Shown here: positions 6,993 to 14,225 of the stretch, piece by piece | How positions within the stretch are numbered: the first letter of the stretch is position 1 | Layout of the letters: the number at the start of each line of letters is the position of its first letter | Source: Parcubacteria group bacterium GW2011_GWD2_43_10 | GTDB lineage: Bacteria > Patescibacteriota > Patescibacteriia > Veblenbacterales > UBA10138 | Length of the DNA: 16,603 nt | NCBI GenBank assembly: GCA_000995845.1 | Contig: LCEZ01000011.1 | Coordinates: forward strand, 14,162 to 30,764 | Direction of reading: 5' to 3' | Made by a program: the position numbers and the translations under genes | Notes under the pieces: generated by a model | What the model saw: only the letters and a program-made list of their open reading frames with translations | Told to the model about the DNA's origin: nothing | Databases searched by the model: none

Positions 6993-7001
6993 AGTATAGC
7001 A
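6993..7001 (-). promoter_or_regulatory. Extended -10 promoter of HU
   Basis: The minus strand reads TGCTATACT, a TGn plus TATACT box. The predicted start of transcription leaves a leader of about 30 nt that contains the AGAGAGGAG ribosome binding site before the ATG at 6955. Confidence 0.6.
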
Positions 7002-7063
7002 AACCCTTGTAAAATGGGGAAATCCACAACTACCACTCAACCCAGATTTGGTCAATCGGCCAT

Positions 7064-7093
7064 TTGACAAGGCAATAGAAATAGAGGTAAAAA
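7064..7093 (+). promoter_or_regulatory. Putative promoter of the helicase operon
   Basis: A perfect TTGACA (7064-7069) is followed after 18 bases by TAAAAA (7088-7093), a 4/6 match to the -10 consensus. This would give a leader of about 50 nt. An alternative TATAAA at 7125-7130 has no matching -35 box. Confidence 0.45.
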
Positions 7094-7136
7094 GCAGGTG
7101 GTAAAAACGTAAATTAACAATTATTATAAACAATAT

Positions 7137-7142
7137 AGGAGG
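7137..7142 (+). promoter_or_regulatory. Strong ribosome binding site of the helicase gene
   Basis: AGGAGG lies 7 nt before the ATG at 7150. It is much stronger than the signals before most minus-strand genes in the window and fixes this start. Confidence 0.8.
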
Positions 7143-7149
7143 CCAAAAA

Positions 7150-8742
7150 ATGGCTCAGATTACAACAGAACCTGCGATTTGGTCCTCCTTGGACTGGTCA
7201 CAGCTCTATGATAATGACCCAATGCGCAATATGCAGCGCAGGCAAATTGCTCTTGAAGTTCTCAATCAAATAAAACAAGGGCAGCATGTTGCCCTAGATG
7301 CTAAAACAGGTGCTGGCAAAGCTATTATCATGATTCTCGCTCATCTTGGTTTAGAGTGGAACACCTTATTCGTAGTCCCAACAGTAGAGCTCGCATACCA
7401 GCACCAAAAATTATTCCAGAAACTTACTGGGCACCATCGTGGCACCTTAGTAATGACCGGTAATAAATCGCCTCTTAAACGGACTATGCTCTGGCATGAT
7501 GATAATCCCAAGTTGGTGTTTGCCACACCGCACGTAATCATGAATGACATAAATAAAAAAATATATCCTTTTGGATATTTTCCGCTTCTCGTGATTGATG
7601 AATTCCACCATGCCCATTATCATTATCCATTCGTGCCGCTAGCAGAACGAGCAAACCGAGGTGGGGCTATTATATGCTCACTTTCAGCTACGGCTGACGA
7701 TTTGTTTGCACTTAAAAATTGTTTCGTTACAAAAATCGTCAAGGCAGATATAAAAATGCCTAAAAAAATATCTTGCACAACCGTGGTGCAACCAACGAAA
7801 TCTCTCTCCCAAGCAGATGATTATTGCCGAGATCTATTAACCATTACCGCCGAGGAGCTGGCTGATCTCCATCTGGTCTCAAAAACCACGCCTTGGCTTA
7901 CGGAACATCAACTAATAAACGCTAATGAAGTGGCTGAACAATTACCGTACCCTAAGAACAAAGATGCTGTGTCAGCAATTGGTCGTTATCGATCATTAAG
8001 CCACATGCGCTACCTACTTAATTTGTGCTCATATCAAAACTACCTATGGTATGCCGATAATTTGTACAACAGAACCGAGAAATACACCGAATGGATCATA
8101 AACCACCAACGGTTCAATGAGCTTACAAACCTAGTACGACAATTTATTGCTAATGACGAGCCTCATCCCAAAGTGGCACAGTTTATCAAAACCGCTTGTT
8201 ATCGAGTGGAACAGGGCGATAACTTTATTGCCTTTGTAAAAGAGAAAATAACTGGCCGATATTTGGCAGAACAACTTAGTAATCATGGTCTGAAGGTTGA
8301 TGTAGCTTTTGGCGGAGCTGAGCGCAAGCATATTAAGGAAGTGCGACAACTTATGGAATCAGAATTAATAAATGGGATAATAGCCACATCGGTATTAGCC
8401 GAAGGGGTGTCGCTCCCTAGTGTAGATACAATTATCCATTATGATCGCCCACTGACAAAAGTAGAAAGGATACAGAAAGACGGCCGCGCCGGACGGGGCT
8501 ATAAACCAGGGCTTATTATTCCACTTATGCTTAATTACCCATCAGAATGGGCTGGGGGAGAAAAAACCAGTCCAGCTGTTCCACAGCAACCACAACTACC
8601 GAAATCGAATACTGGTTGGCTTTTTCCACCAGAAGAAATGCTAAAAACAGAAAAAACTAATACTCCAAATCTCCCATTTACTGAAGAGGATGACAAAACA
8701 TCATTTAAAGGAATACCGAGATTAATCTTAGATAACAAATAA
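7150..8742 (+). CDS. SF2 DExH-box helicase
   Basis: The 530-residue protein carries a full set of superfamily 2 motifs. Motif I is AKTGAGKA (51-58), with the invariant Lys57 but Ala in place of the usual Thr/Ser. Motif Ia is VVPTVELAYQ (75-84) and motif II is DEFH (150-153). Motif III is SAT (179-181). The second RecA-like domain begins near NFIAFVKEK (358-366), with motif V at VLAEGVSLPSVDTII (415-429) and motif VI at QKDGRAGRG (442-450). A mostly helical insert of about 150 residues (205-350) lies between the RecA domains, as in Hef/Mph1-like or RIG-I-like helicases; this subgroup call is tentative. Residues 465-530 form a low-complexity Pro/Thr/Glu/Lys-rich tail with no visible nuclease or zinc site. 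It is the first gene of a two-gene plus-strand operon. Confidence 0.85.
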   Translation: MAQITTEPAIWSSLDWSQLYDNDPMRNMQRRQIALEVLNQIKQGQHVALDAKTGAGKAIIMILAHLGLEWNTLFVVPTVELAYQHQKLFQKLTGHHRGTLVMTGNKSPLKRTMLWHDDNPKLVFATPHVIMNDINKKIYPFGYFPLLVIDEFHHAHYHYPFVPLAERANRGGAIICSLSATADDLFALKNCFVTKIVKADIKMPKKISCTTVVQPTKSLSQADDYCRDLLTITAEELADLHLVSKTTPWLTEHQLINANEVAEQLPYPKNKDAVSAIGRYRSLSHMRYLLNLCSYQNYLWYADNLYNRTEKYTEWIINHQRFNELTNLVRQFIANDEPHPKVAQFIKTACYRVEQGDNFIAFVKEKITGRYLAEQLSNHGLKVDVAFGGAERKHIKEVRQLMESELINGIIATSVLAEGVSLPSVDTIIHYDRPLTKVERIQKDGRAGRGYKPGLIIPLMLNYPSEWAGGEKTSPAVPQQPQLPKSNTGWLFPPEEMLKTEKTNTPNLPFTEEDDKTSFKGIPRLILDNK

Positions 8743-8748
8743 GGAGGT
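8742..8748 (+). promoter_or_regulatory. Strong ribosome binding site overlapping the helicase stop
   Basis: AGGAGGT begins on the last base of the helicase stop codon and precedes the ATG at 8752 by 3 to 4 nt, which is close. This implies translation coupled to the helicase. Confidence 0.65.
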
Positions 8749-8751
8749 TAA

Positions 8752-9063
8752 ATGAAACAAAATAGATTTTTTGTAAACCCAAAGGATGAGTTGACCAACA
8801 GTGCAATTGCTCAATACTTTGAGCATACTAACCAATCAATGGATCTAGCCCAACAAATTATTGTGAATGGCAAAAAAATTAGTGTTATAGAAGTACCATC
8901 ACAATTAATCAGCTCATTACTTAAAAGTAAGGGCACTCCCTATATATTCGAACTATATATTATGCCGCCATATGCCAGAAATGCCGGTAAATATAAATTA
9001 CCCAAATACTTCAAAAAATCTCGCCAACAGGCGAAAAAAAACACCCCTCAAGTTAATACTTGA
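8752..9063 (+). CDS. Hypothetical protein, helicase partner candidate
   Basis: This 103-residue protein is not recognised. It starts 9 nt after the helicase stop with its own AGGAGG site, so it is a real co-transcribed gene. The first 75 residues look like a small mixed alpha/beta domain (a helix around 15-35, strand-like ISVIEVPSQLI and PYIFELYIMPP). The C-terminal 25 residues are strongly basic (KYKLPKYFKKSRQQAKKN), which suggests contact with nucleic acid. No catalytic motif, membrane segment or cysteine pair is visible. The TGA stop (9061-9063) lies inside the terminator stem. Possible roles are helicase cofactor or nucleic-acid-binding partner, by context only. Confidence 0.75.
   Translation: MKQNRFFVNPKDELTNSAIAQYFEHTNQSMDLAQQIIVNGKKISVIEVPSQLISSLLKSKGTPYIFELYIMPPYARNAGKYKLPKYFKKSRQQAKKNTPQVNT
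9021..9034 (-). terminator. Second tandem terminator for the pseudopilin operon
   Basis: A 5-bp stem (TCGCC at 9021-9025 with GGCGA at 9030-9034) with a 4-base loop is followed on the minus strand by GATTTTTT. It lies just beyond the stronger hairpin at 9044-9067 and inside the 3' end of the opposing small gene. Confidence 0.5.
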
Positions 9064-9067
9064 GGGG
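9044..9067. terminator. Bidirectional intrinsic terminator between converging operons
   Basis: A perfect 9-bp stem (9044-9052 with 9059-9067, CCCCTCAAG/CTTGAGGGG) has a 6-base loop. On the plus strand ATTTTTATC follows, ending the helicase operon; on the minus strand TGTTTTTTTTC follows, ending the pseudopilin operon. The stop codon of the 103-residue gene sits in the right arm. Confidence 0.9.
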
Positions 9068-9071
9068 ATTT

Positions 9072-9617
9072 TTATCTCATTTCCAAAAATATATCGTCGC
9101 AATCGTATTCATTTAAACCATCAGCCCCTGACCAGGTTGGGCCGAATGACAAGACCACCGGGACATCGGGTCCATCGGGAATGGTATTACAATTTTCATA
9201 AGGATGATAATCCGGGTCAAACCAATAGGCATTGCCCCAAGGATCTATTACTCTGTCAACATAAGGCCCGCCCCATTTATCAATATCTTCTTGAATCCAT
9301 TCACAACCATCTCCTTGGTCACCTACAATCGGTGATGGAATTAAACCAGCCTGAGTCTCGCTTAAATCAACCTCAGGGTTAGCCACTTCCTCTGGCGGGC
9401 AACCATTTGGCCATTTGCTAGTATCTGATTCTAATAACGCTACCGCATTGCGCAGCGAGCGTAAATCAGCCTGAGACCGGGCTATGCGGGCCTGCCGCCG
9501 GGCATTATTCAAGGCAACTATAGCAATTGAGGATAAAATACCAATTATCGCAATGACTACCAACAATTCAATTAGAGTAAAGCCTCCAGTATTTCTTTTT
9601 TTAAACTTAATCATCAC
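9072..9617 (-). CDS. GspG-like type IV pseudopilin with four cysteines (downstream copy)
   Basis: The 181-residue product has a class III signal: a short basic leader ending RNTGG, cleaved before F13, then FTLIELLVVIAIIG with the required Glu at mature position 5 (E17). The hydrophobic helix is followed by a charged helix (ARRQARIARSQADLRSL) and a globular head. DPWGNAYWFDP (125-135) and the terminal YDCDDIFLE (171-179) resemble the core and calcium-binding loop of type II secretion major pseudopilins. Cysteines 73, 105, 143 and 173 are all kept in the neighbouring paralogue, suggesting two disulfides. It would be processed by a prepilin peptidase and assembled into a pilus-like fibre at the cell surface. 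The ATG at 9617 is followed by a second in-frame ATG at 9614; either could be used. Confidence 0.88.
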   Translation of the reverse strand: MMIKFKKRNTGGFTLIELLVVIAIIGILSSIAIVALNNARRQARIARSQADLRSLRNAVALLESDTSKWPNGCPPEEVANPEVDLSETQAGLIPSPIVGDQGDGCEWIQEDIDKWGGPYVDRVIDPWGNAYWFDPDYHPYENCNTIPDGPDVPVVLSFGPTWSGADGLNEYDCDDIFLEMR

Positions 9618-9632
9618 TATTTAAACAGCCTC

Positions 9633-10160
9633 TTAATAAACCTCTAAAAATAAGTCATCACAGTCGTAATCATTTACGCCATTTCTCCAGGTTCGGCCAA
9701 AAGAAACAACGGCAGAGACTATTGGCTTGGCTGGAATTTCAGAACATTTTTCATAAGGATGATAATATGGGTCAAACCAATAAGAATTTCCCCAAATATC
9801 AACTGCCCTATCCATATAAGGGCCATCCCAATTATTAATATCATTCTGCGTCCATTTGCAATCATTACCCTGATCACCAACATTAGGTTTTTTAACTATG
9901 CCGGACTGAGCAGTGTTTATAGCCACTTCAGGATTTGATACTTTTTCCGGTTCACAACCATTTGGCCACTTACCAGTATCATATAACAACAAAGAAATAG
10001 CACTCCGGGCTTGAGTTAAATCAACCCTAATTCTTATCTCTTGTGATTTCAGGCGTGATTGCTCAGTAGCTAATAATACAGTTGAAGCCAATGCACCAAC
10101 TACCCCAATAACAATAAGGGCTTCGATTACGGTAAATCCTCTAATACTCTCCTTAATCAT
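9633..10160 (-). CDS. GspG-like type IV pseudopilin with four cysteines (upstream copy)
   Basis: The 175-residue product is a paralogue of the next gene, 15 bases downstream. The leader MIKESIRG is cut before F9, and FTVIEALIVIGVVG carries the Glu at mature position 5 (E13). The head shares KWPNGC, GDQGNDC-type, GPYMDR, WGNSYWFDP, YHPYEKC and NDYDCDD motifs with its partner, and all four cysteines align (69, 101, 139, 167). A TTG codon at 10193 could extend the N-terminus by 11 residues, but the ATG at 10160 gives a normal short pilin leader and is preferred. No Shine-Dalgarno is seen. The N-terminal segments have diverged more than the heads, as expected after an old duplication. Confidence 0.86.
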   Translation of the reverse strand: MIKESIRGFTVIEALIVIGVVGALASTVLLATEQSRLKSQEIRIRVDLTQARSAISLLLYDTGKWPNGCEPEKVSNPEVAINTAQSGIVKKPNVGDQGNDCKWTQNDINNWDGPYMDRAVDIWGNSYWFDPYYHPYEKCSEIPAKPIVSAVVSFGRTWRNGVNDYDCDDLFLEVY

Positions 10161-10229
10161 TAAGTTAGTGAAGAAATAAAATAACTTAGACAAAGCTTGA
10201 ACAACGATAATTCAAAATATAAATTATTT

Positions 10230-10820
10230 CTAAAATTTAAAACTAGACACTACCTGCTCAAAAATAGCCTGGTCGTCCATGCTGGCGCCAGAGTTTAAAA
10301 TTAAACGATATGACTTTTCCTTATAACCAAATTGATATTCCACCACTTTCTGCTTTTCGCCTGACTGGTTAACTCTCTCACCAGCAAAACGCTTGGCAGC
10401 TACCTGGCCAACAAAACTATCGCTCCTAACTAAACCAGACACCGGCTTAGCATATTGACTTAAATCAAGCTGGGAAACCTCAATAACAATTTTACCTAAA
10501 TATTCACTGCCCAAACCTGGCAAAGGATTGGAATCGGTAATAAAGTAATCAACGACCATTGGATTCATATCTTTTATTTCATTGGCAATATAATGACGCC
10601 AGTACCAATTATCCGGCCGCAAAATAGAATAACCTTGAGCCTTATTAGTATAGGCAACAAATTTTACGCCTACTAAATCATCTCCTTCCCCTTGACCAGT
10701 AACAGATTCTTCAGCTCTAGGTAATGTTTTAGTTGGTGTAACAGGTGAAGGCGAGCATTTTGAGCCAACTAATATTAACGCGGCCGCTACAAAAGCTAAT
10801 AAATATAAATTATTTTTCAT
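10230..10820 (-). CDS. Putative secreted protein or lipoprotein, PsbP-like motif
   Basis: The 196-residue protein begins with a signal-like segment (4-20) ending VGSKC. Cys22 could be lipidated, but Lys just before the Cys departs from the usual lipobox, so a plain signal anchor or peptide is also possible. A Ser/Pro/Thr-rich linker (23-45) leads to an extracellular domain with GYSILRPDNW (63-72), a pattern seen in PsbP-like proteins, and a C-terminus ending FEQVVSSFKF that is common in that type of small domain. Function is unknown. The start lies 2 bases after the receiver-gene stop, so the genes are probably translationally coupled. By position it may link the two-component system to the pseudopilins downstream. 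Confidence 0.7.
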   Translation of the reverse strand: MKNNLYLLAFVAAALILVGSKCSPSPVTPTKTLPRAEESVTGQGEGDDLVGVKFVAYTNKAQGYSILRPDNWYWRHYIANEIKDMNPMVVDYFITDSNPLPGLGSEYLGKIVIEVSQLDLSQYAKPVSGLVRSDSFVGQVAAKRFAGERVNQSGEKQKVVEYQFGYKEKSYRLILNSGASMDDQAIFEQVVSSFKF

Positions 10821-10822
10821 AA

Positions 10823-11206
10823 TTAATTCATATGAAGACGGCGCTTAACTTTGTTAACCACTTCAGCTAACTGCCAATCGGTCTTAATCAGATAATCAAA
10901 TACCCCATGCTCTAACGAGCTAACCACCGCATCAGAATCTGCTAGGTTGGTTAAAATAATAACTGGAATATCTTTATTGGCTGGTTCCTGACGCATTTTT
11001 TTTAGCATGCTCATACCATCTAGCCGCGGCATGATAATATCAAGCAAAATCACGTCGGGCTTATCCTTGGTTATCGCAGTCAAGCCTTCTTCGCCATCCC
11101 GCGCGGTTGTTACCCTAAACCCTTCATTGGAAAATTTATCTGCTAATATTTTTAACAAGTCAGGTTCATCTTCAACTATTAATATTTTTTTCTCAATGTT
11201 AGCCAT
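10823..11206 (-). CDS. CheY-like single-domain response regulator
   Basis: The 127-residue product is a stand-alone receiver domain with no output domain. Phosphorylation pocket residues are visible: E12 and D13 (VEDEP), the phosphoacceptor D56 (LLDIIMP), T86 (IILTN) and K108 (YLIKTD). Such receivers act by protein-protein contact, for example on motors or pilus regulators, or relay phosphate. It lies 71 bases downstream of the histidine kinase on the same strand, which makes that kinase its likely partner. No Shine-Dalgarno is seen at the ATG. Confidence 0.93.
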   Translation of the reverse strand: MANIEKKILIVEDEPDLLKILADKFSNEGFRVTTARDGEEGLTAITKDKPDVILLDIIMPRLDGMSMLKKMRQEPANKDIPVIILTNLADSDAVVSSLEHGVFDYLIKTDWQLAEVVNKVKRRLHMN

Positions 11207-11277
11207 ATTTTTATTAAGTGAATAATAAGTGTTAAATATAGTTATAATCTACTTTTAGCATACGAGCTATGGCCGGC

Positions 11278-13464
11278 TTACGTCAAACGCTTTGTCCCCT
11301 CCTTTTTGGGCATGCCAGCGAGCGGCAGGGTTAAATAAAAAGTAGTTCCTTTATTTTCTACAGAGTCAAACCAAACCTCACCCCCTAAATTATCTAACAG
11401 TGTTTTTACAACATAAAGGCCCAAACCATTACCATCAGGATCAGTTTTTATGGCATTATCAGCCCGGAAAAATTTAGTAAATATCCTATTTTGCTGCAAC
11501 CGCGGAATACCACAGCCGGTATCTTTAAAGATAAAAACCACGCTGTCTTGTTTTATTTTCTTACCACCCAGGCTGTCGCCTAATTTCTTAGTTGAAATTT
11601 CAAAATAAACTTCGCCGTCAGCGGGAGTATACTTAACCGCATTTTCCAGCAAAGTCCCCAAAATAGTCCAGGTTAATTTTGGATCAGCCTCAATGATCGG
11701 AATTTTTCCAAAATTAGTAGTAAAATATATTTTCTTATCTTTTATTTTAGGCTGTAACCCCTCAACTACCGTTTTTGCAACTTCAATAATGTTAGTTGGT
11801 TCTGGCGTCACCATAAAAGTACCAAGCTCAATACGAGACACATTTAATAGAGCATTTACCAAATGAATCATGCGTTGGTTGCTATGATAAATAACATCCA
11901 AATATTTTTTTTGCTGATCACTTAAACTGCTTTTGGTATCAGATAATAACGCTTCGCCATACCAATTAACTGCCGCTAGCGGACCCCGCAACTGATGGGA
12001 AGCTAAAGAAACGAATTCCGTTTTTGCCCGATCAATTTGTTTTTCTTTGGTGATATCATGCAAAACCTCAATTGCACCAATAACAGCACCTTCATAAATA
12101 ATGGGTGTCGCGGTGATGGTAACTGGCAATTTTGCAGTATCCTTACGTACTAAATAATGTGAAGCTACTACTCTTTGTCCACTGCTAAAAGCCCGATGCA
12201 GTGATCTTTCCTGGTCAGGAATCGGCTGCCCTTTATCATTTTCCACTCGTAAAACCTCTGCCGTAGTATGCCCCACTACTTCTTCTGGTTCTAAGCCAGT
12301 CATATCCTCAAACGCCCTGTTCACCCTGATTATTTTGCCTTGGGGATCTGTTGCAATAATACCATCACCAATACTGGCAATTAAGGCCTCATCCTTGGTT
12401 TTTTCCTCGGCTAACCTGGCATTATAAAGTTTTAAGTTCTGCTCAGCTTGTTTGCGATCAGTTATGCCGCGATAGTTAACCACTATTGCCTGCACGCTGG
12501 GCTCGTCTAACAAGTTGGTGGCAGTGCATTCCAACCAAATAATTTTGCCATCCTTTTTATTAGCTTGCGTTTCTATATTAATGGTTTTGCCCTTAGTATT
12601 CACTAATTCAGTTAACAATATTCTCACGCGCTCACGGTCATCCTTATTAACAACAGTAACCCATTCTTTATTAATTAAATCAACCGGCGAGAAACCAAGA
12701 ACTTGCTTAGTGGAGGGGCTGGCGTAATAAACCTCGGCTTTATTGTTAAGTAGGGCGATACCTTCAAAACTATGCTCAATCAAATCACGAAAACGCTGCT
12801 CGCTTAAACGAGATTTAGAAATCATCGCCGCCAGCATAACTGTAATTAACGCTGTTACGCTAACAAATGCTTGCAGTTCTAAAATAGAAGAACTGACATT
12901 GACACCCACGAACGGCCCCACACCTTGAACAGTATTCCAAATAGCTACCACTGACATTACTAAGATAGTTGAACCCGCCCCCAACTGCTTAAAACGAAAT
13001 GCTCCCCAAATCAAAAATGGAATTACTAAGAATTCCAATGAATAATTACGAGCGACCGGCGCCAACACTCCACCAAAAACCACATAAGCAACTAGCAACA
13101 AACCTAATAAGAGCAATAAAAATTCTAAAGCCTCTCTTCTGTTCAAATGCAAACGCCGGCTGTCACTCCAGGCGATCAATAGCGGGGATAAAATCAATAC
13201 TCCTAAGGCATCTCTAAACCACCAAGTTAAGGCCAAATAATTAAACTCAGACCAAGAAAAATTTCCAGTAAAAGAAAACACCAGTACAGCAAAGGTTGCG
13301 ATCATGCCAGTACTTAATAAAATTCCAAATAATACAAATTTTGAAGCATCAGTTGGTAAATCTAAAGCATAACGACCACAAAATAAGCTCCAACTAAAAG
13401 TCCTGTGGTATAAACAGCGGCTAACCCCAACGAACTCAATGGTGAAACTATTATAAATTGCCAT
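11278..13464 (-). CDS. MASE1-PAS-PAS sensor histidine kinase (main part; frame broken upstream)
   Basis: The open frame encodes 728 residues, but its first 28 or so are an out-of-frame reading of the MASE1 region; the true protein enters this frame near 13380. From there it holds the remaining MASE1 membrane segments (to about 215), PAS domain 1 (about 222-340), PAS domain 2 (about 355-475), a HisKA domain with H490 in LASHQLRGPLA, and a HATPase_c domain with the N box LLENAVKYTP (N608), DTGCGIP (648-654), FTKFFRADN and GNGLGLY (678-684). The protein autophosphorylates H490 in response to a signal sensed through the membrane or PAS domains; the stimulus is unknown. With the frame repaired it would be 833 residues long. 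The stand-alone receiver 71 bases downstream is the likely phosphate acceptor. It might be a sequencing error rather than a dead gene. Confidence 0.85.
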   Translation of the reverse strand: MAIYNSFTIEFVGVSRCLYHRTFSWSLFCGRYALDLPTDASKFVLFGILLSTGMIATFAVLVFSFTGNFSWSEFNYLALTWWFRDALGVLILSPLLIAWSDSRRLHLNRREALEFLLLLLGLLLVAYVVFGGVLAPVARNYSLEFLVIPFLIWGAFRFKQLGAGSTILVMSVVAIWNTVQGVGPFVGVNVSSSILELQAFVSVTALITVMLAAMISKSRLSEQRFRDLIEHSFEGIALLNNKAEVYYASPSTKQVLGFSPVDLINKEWVTVVNKDDRERVRILLTELVNTKGKTINIETQANKKDGKIIWLECTATNLLDEPSVQAIVVNYRGITDRKQAEQNLKLYNARLAEEKTKDEALIASIGDGIIATDPQGKIIRVNRAFEDMTGLEPEEVVGHTTAEVLRVENDKGQPIPDQERSLHRAFSSGQRVVASHYLVRKDTAKLPVTITATPIIYEGAVIGAIEVLHDITKEKQIDRAKTEFVSLASHQLRGPLAAVNWYGEALLSDTKSSLSDQQKKYLDVIYHSNQRMIHLVNALLNVSRIELGTFMVTPEPTNIIEVAKTVVEGLQPKIKDKKIYFTTNFGKIPIIEADPKLTWTILGTLLENAVKYTPADGEVYFEISTKKLGDSLGGKKIKQDSVVFIFKDTGCGIPRLQQNRIFTKFFRADNAIKTDPDGNGLGLYVVKTLLDNLGGEVWFDSVENKGTTFYLTLPLAGMPKKEGTKRLT

Positions 13465-13778
13465 AAAACTGACGGAATCTGACTAATTTTGTTGGCTGAA
13501 ATTTCATCAAACAATATTATGGCTTTATCTGATGCCACTAAACTAATGAGCAGGGAACCCAAAAAAATACCTGGCCAGGTTCGGTAACCCAAGACAATCA
13601 AGGCGGCTAAGCCAACTCCGGCTGGTAGCCAAACCGGAATACTATCCGGCCTAATTACGCCAAATTCAAGTCCTATTAACCCAGTGACAAAATAAACCAA
13701 AGTTAAACCAATAACTGCAAATAACCAAGCTACAAAGGTCCAGGCCGCTGGTTCTAATGATTTGGGCTTACCTAACAT
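13362..13778 (-). pseudogene. N-terminal MASE1 piece of the same histidine kinase (frameshifted)
   Basis: The 138-residue frame encodes the first half of a MASE1 domain: four or so membrane segments, GVIRPDSIPVWLPAGVGLAAL (about 40-60, the family hallmark of a Trp-Leu-Pro-Ala-Gly site) and GLLVGAYFV near the end, after which it reads out of frame to a TAG. The continuation RYALDLPTD lies in the frame shifted by one base. Adding one T to the TTTT run at 13380-13383 would join both frames into one protein with no other change. It starts at the ATG 13778, 8 nt after a candidate extended -10 box. The break may be a homopolymer error in the assembly, or a real inactivating mutation. Confidence 0.85.
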
Positions 13779-13786
13779 ACATTATT

Positions 13787-13795
13787 ACTGTATCA
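13787..13795 (-). promoter_or_regulatory. Candidate extended -10 of the histidine kinase gene
   Basis: The minus strand reads TGATACAGT, a TGn plus a 4/6 match to TATAAT, placed 8 nt before the ATG at 13778 and directly after the terminator of the upstream unit. A transcript from here would have a leader of one or two bases. Confidence 0.35.
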
Positions 13796-13825
13796 CAAAA
13801 CACCGCCCTTGGGAGCGGTGTTTTG
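13796..13825. terminator. Intrinsic terminator of the copper block
   Basis: A perfect 11-bp stem (13796-13806 with 13815-13825, CAAAACACCGC type) with an 8-base loop ends in TTTTG on either strand, with only four Ts. It follows the 108-residue membrane protein gene and precedes the kinase gene, so it closes the copper unit on the minus strand. Confidence 0.75.
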
Positions 13826-13835
13826 CTATAACAGA

Positions 13836-14162
13836 TTATTTTACAAATTTTAATAATTTAACCCAACCATTCTTATTTTTAAACTTAATAGAAAATAATA
13901 CCATTACGGCCCAAACAAATACTGTTGCTAAAGTCATGGGCAAGCCTACTGTTAATAATTCTGCGGAAATCTTATCAATGCCAGCGGTAAAAAAGGGCGG
14001 CATAAAAATTATTTCTCCGCTTAAAACATGGTCAACTATTAGCATCACCACTCCGCCCCACAGCATTATATTAAGCCAATCTAATCTTAATTCCGCTGGA
14101 AATTTCTGTCTGAGGGTGGTGGTTACAATCGTGGTCGCTGCTGGAACTAATAAACATGCCAT
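13836..14162 (-). CDS. Small conserved-looking membrane protein of unknown function
   Basis: The 108-residue protein has three hydrophobic stretches (about 3-16, 29-47 and 72-92) and a basic C-terminus (KFKNKNGWVKLLKFVK) likely to lie in the cytoplasm. D44, H45 and E50 near the end of the second segment are charged residues in or near the membrane. The family is not recognised. It is transcribed in the same direction as copA, 63 bases downstream, with its own TATAAT candidates, so a copper role is possible but unproven. The protein has no cysteine-rich or Met-rich metal site. Confidence 0.65.
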   Translation of the reverse strand: MACLLVPAATTIVTTTLRQKFPAELRLDWLNIMLWGGVVMLIVDHVLSGEIIFMPPFFTAGIDKISAELLTVGLPMTLATVFVWAVMVLFSIKFKNKNGWVKLLKFVK

Positions 14163-14194
14163 AAATTTATTGTGTTAATTATTATATGTTATTA

Positions 14195-14203
14195 ATTATA
14201 ACA
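14195..14203 (-). promoter_or_regulatory. Extended -10 box upstream of the 108-residue membrane protein gene
   Basis: The minus strand reads TGTTATAAT, a perfect TGnTATAAT, 32 nt before the ATG at 14162. A second TATAAT without TG lies at 14181-14186. Either would allow transcription independent of copA. Confidence 0.45.
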
Positions 14204-14225
14204 GGTAATTCAATGATGCGCTGTT

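Noticed and set aside
6956..7036. Upstream start of HU at 7036
   Set aside because: It adds 27 residues not found in HU proteins and lies across the promoter; AGAGAGGAG precedes the start at 6955.
8972..9382. A 136-residue plus-strand open frame overlapping the terminator and the pseudopilin gene
   Set aside because: It runs through the bidirectional terminator and is antisense to a clear pseudopilin gene, with a Pro/His/Arg-rich composition typical of a shadow frame.
10161..10193. TTG start of the upstream pseudopilin
   Set aside because: The ATG at 10160 gives a standard short basic leader before the prepilin cleavage site, and the TTG has no ribosome binding site.
13362..13464. Programmed ribosomal frameshift in the kinase gene
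   Set aside because: The site TTATTTTG does not form a classical slippery heptamer in the right phase and no downstream pseudoknot was recognised. A missing base is simpler.
13836..14178. Plus-strand frame 13762-14178
   Set aside because: It is antisense to the hydrophobic 108-residue gene and begins inside the kinase gene; its composition has no protein-like pattern.
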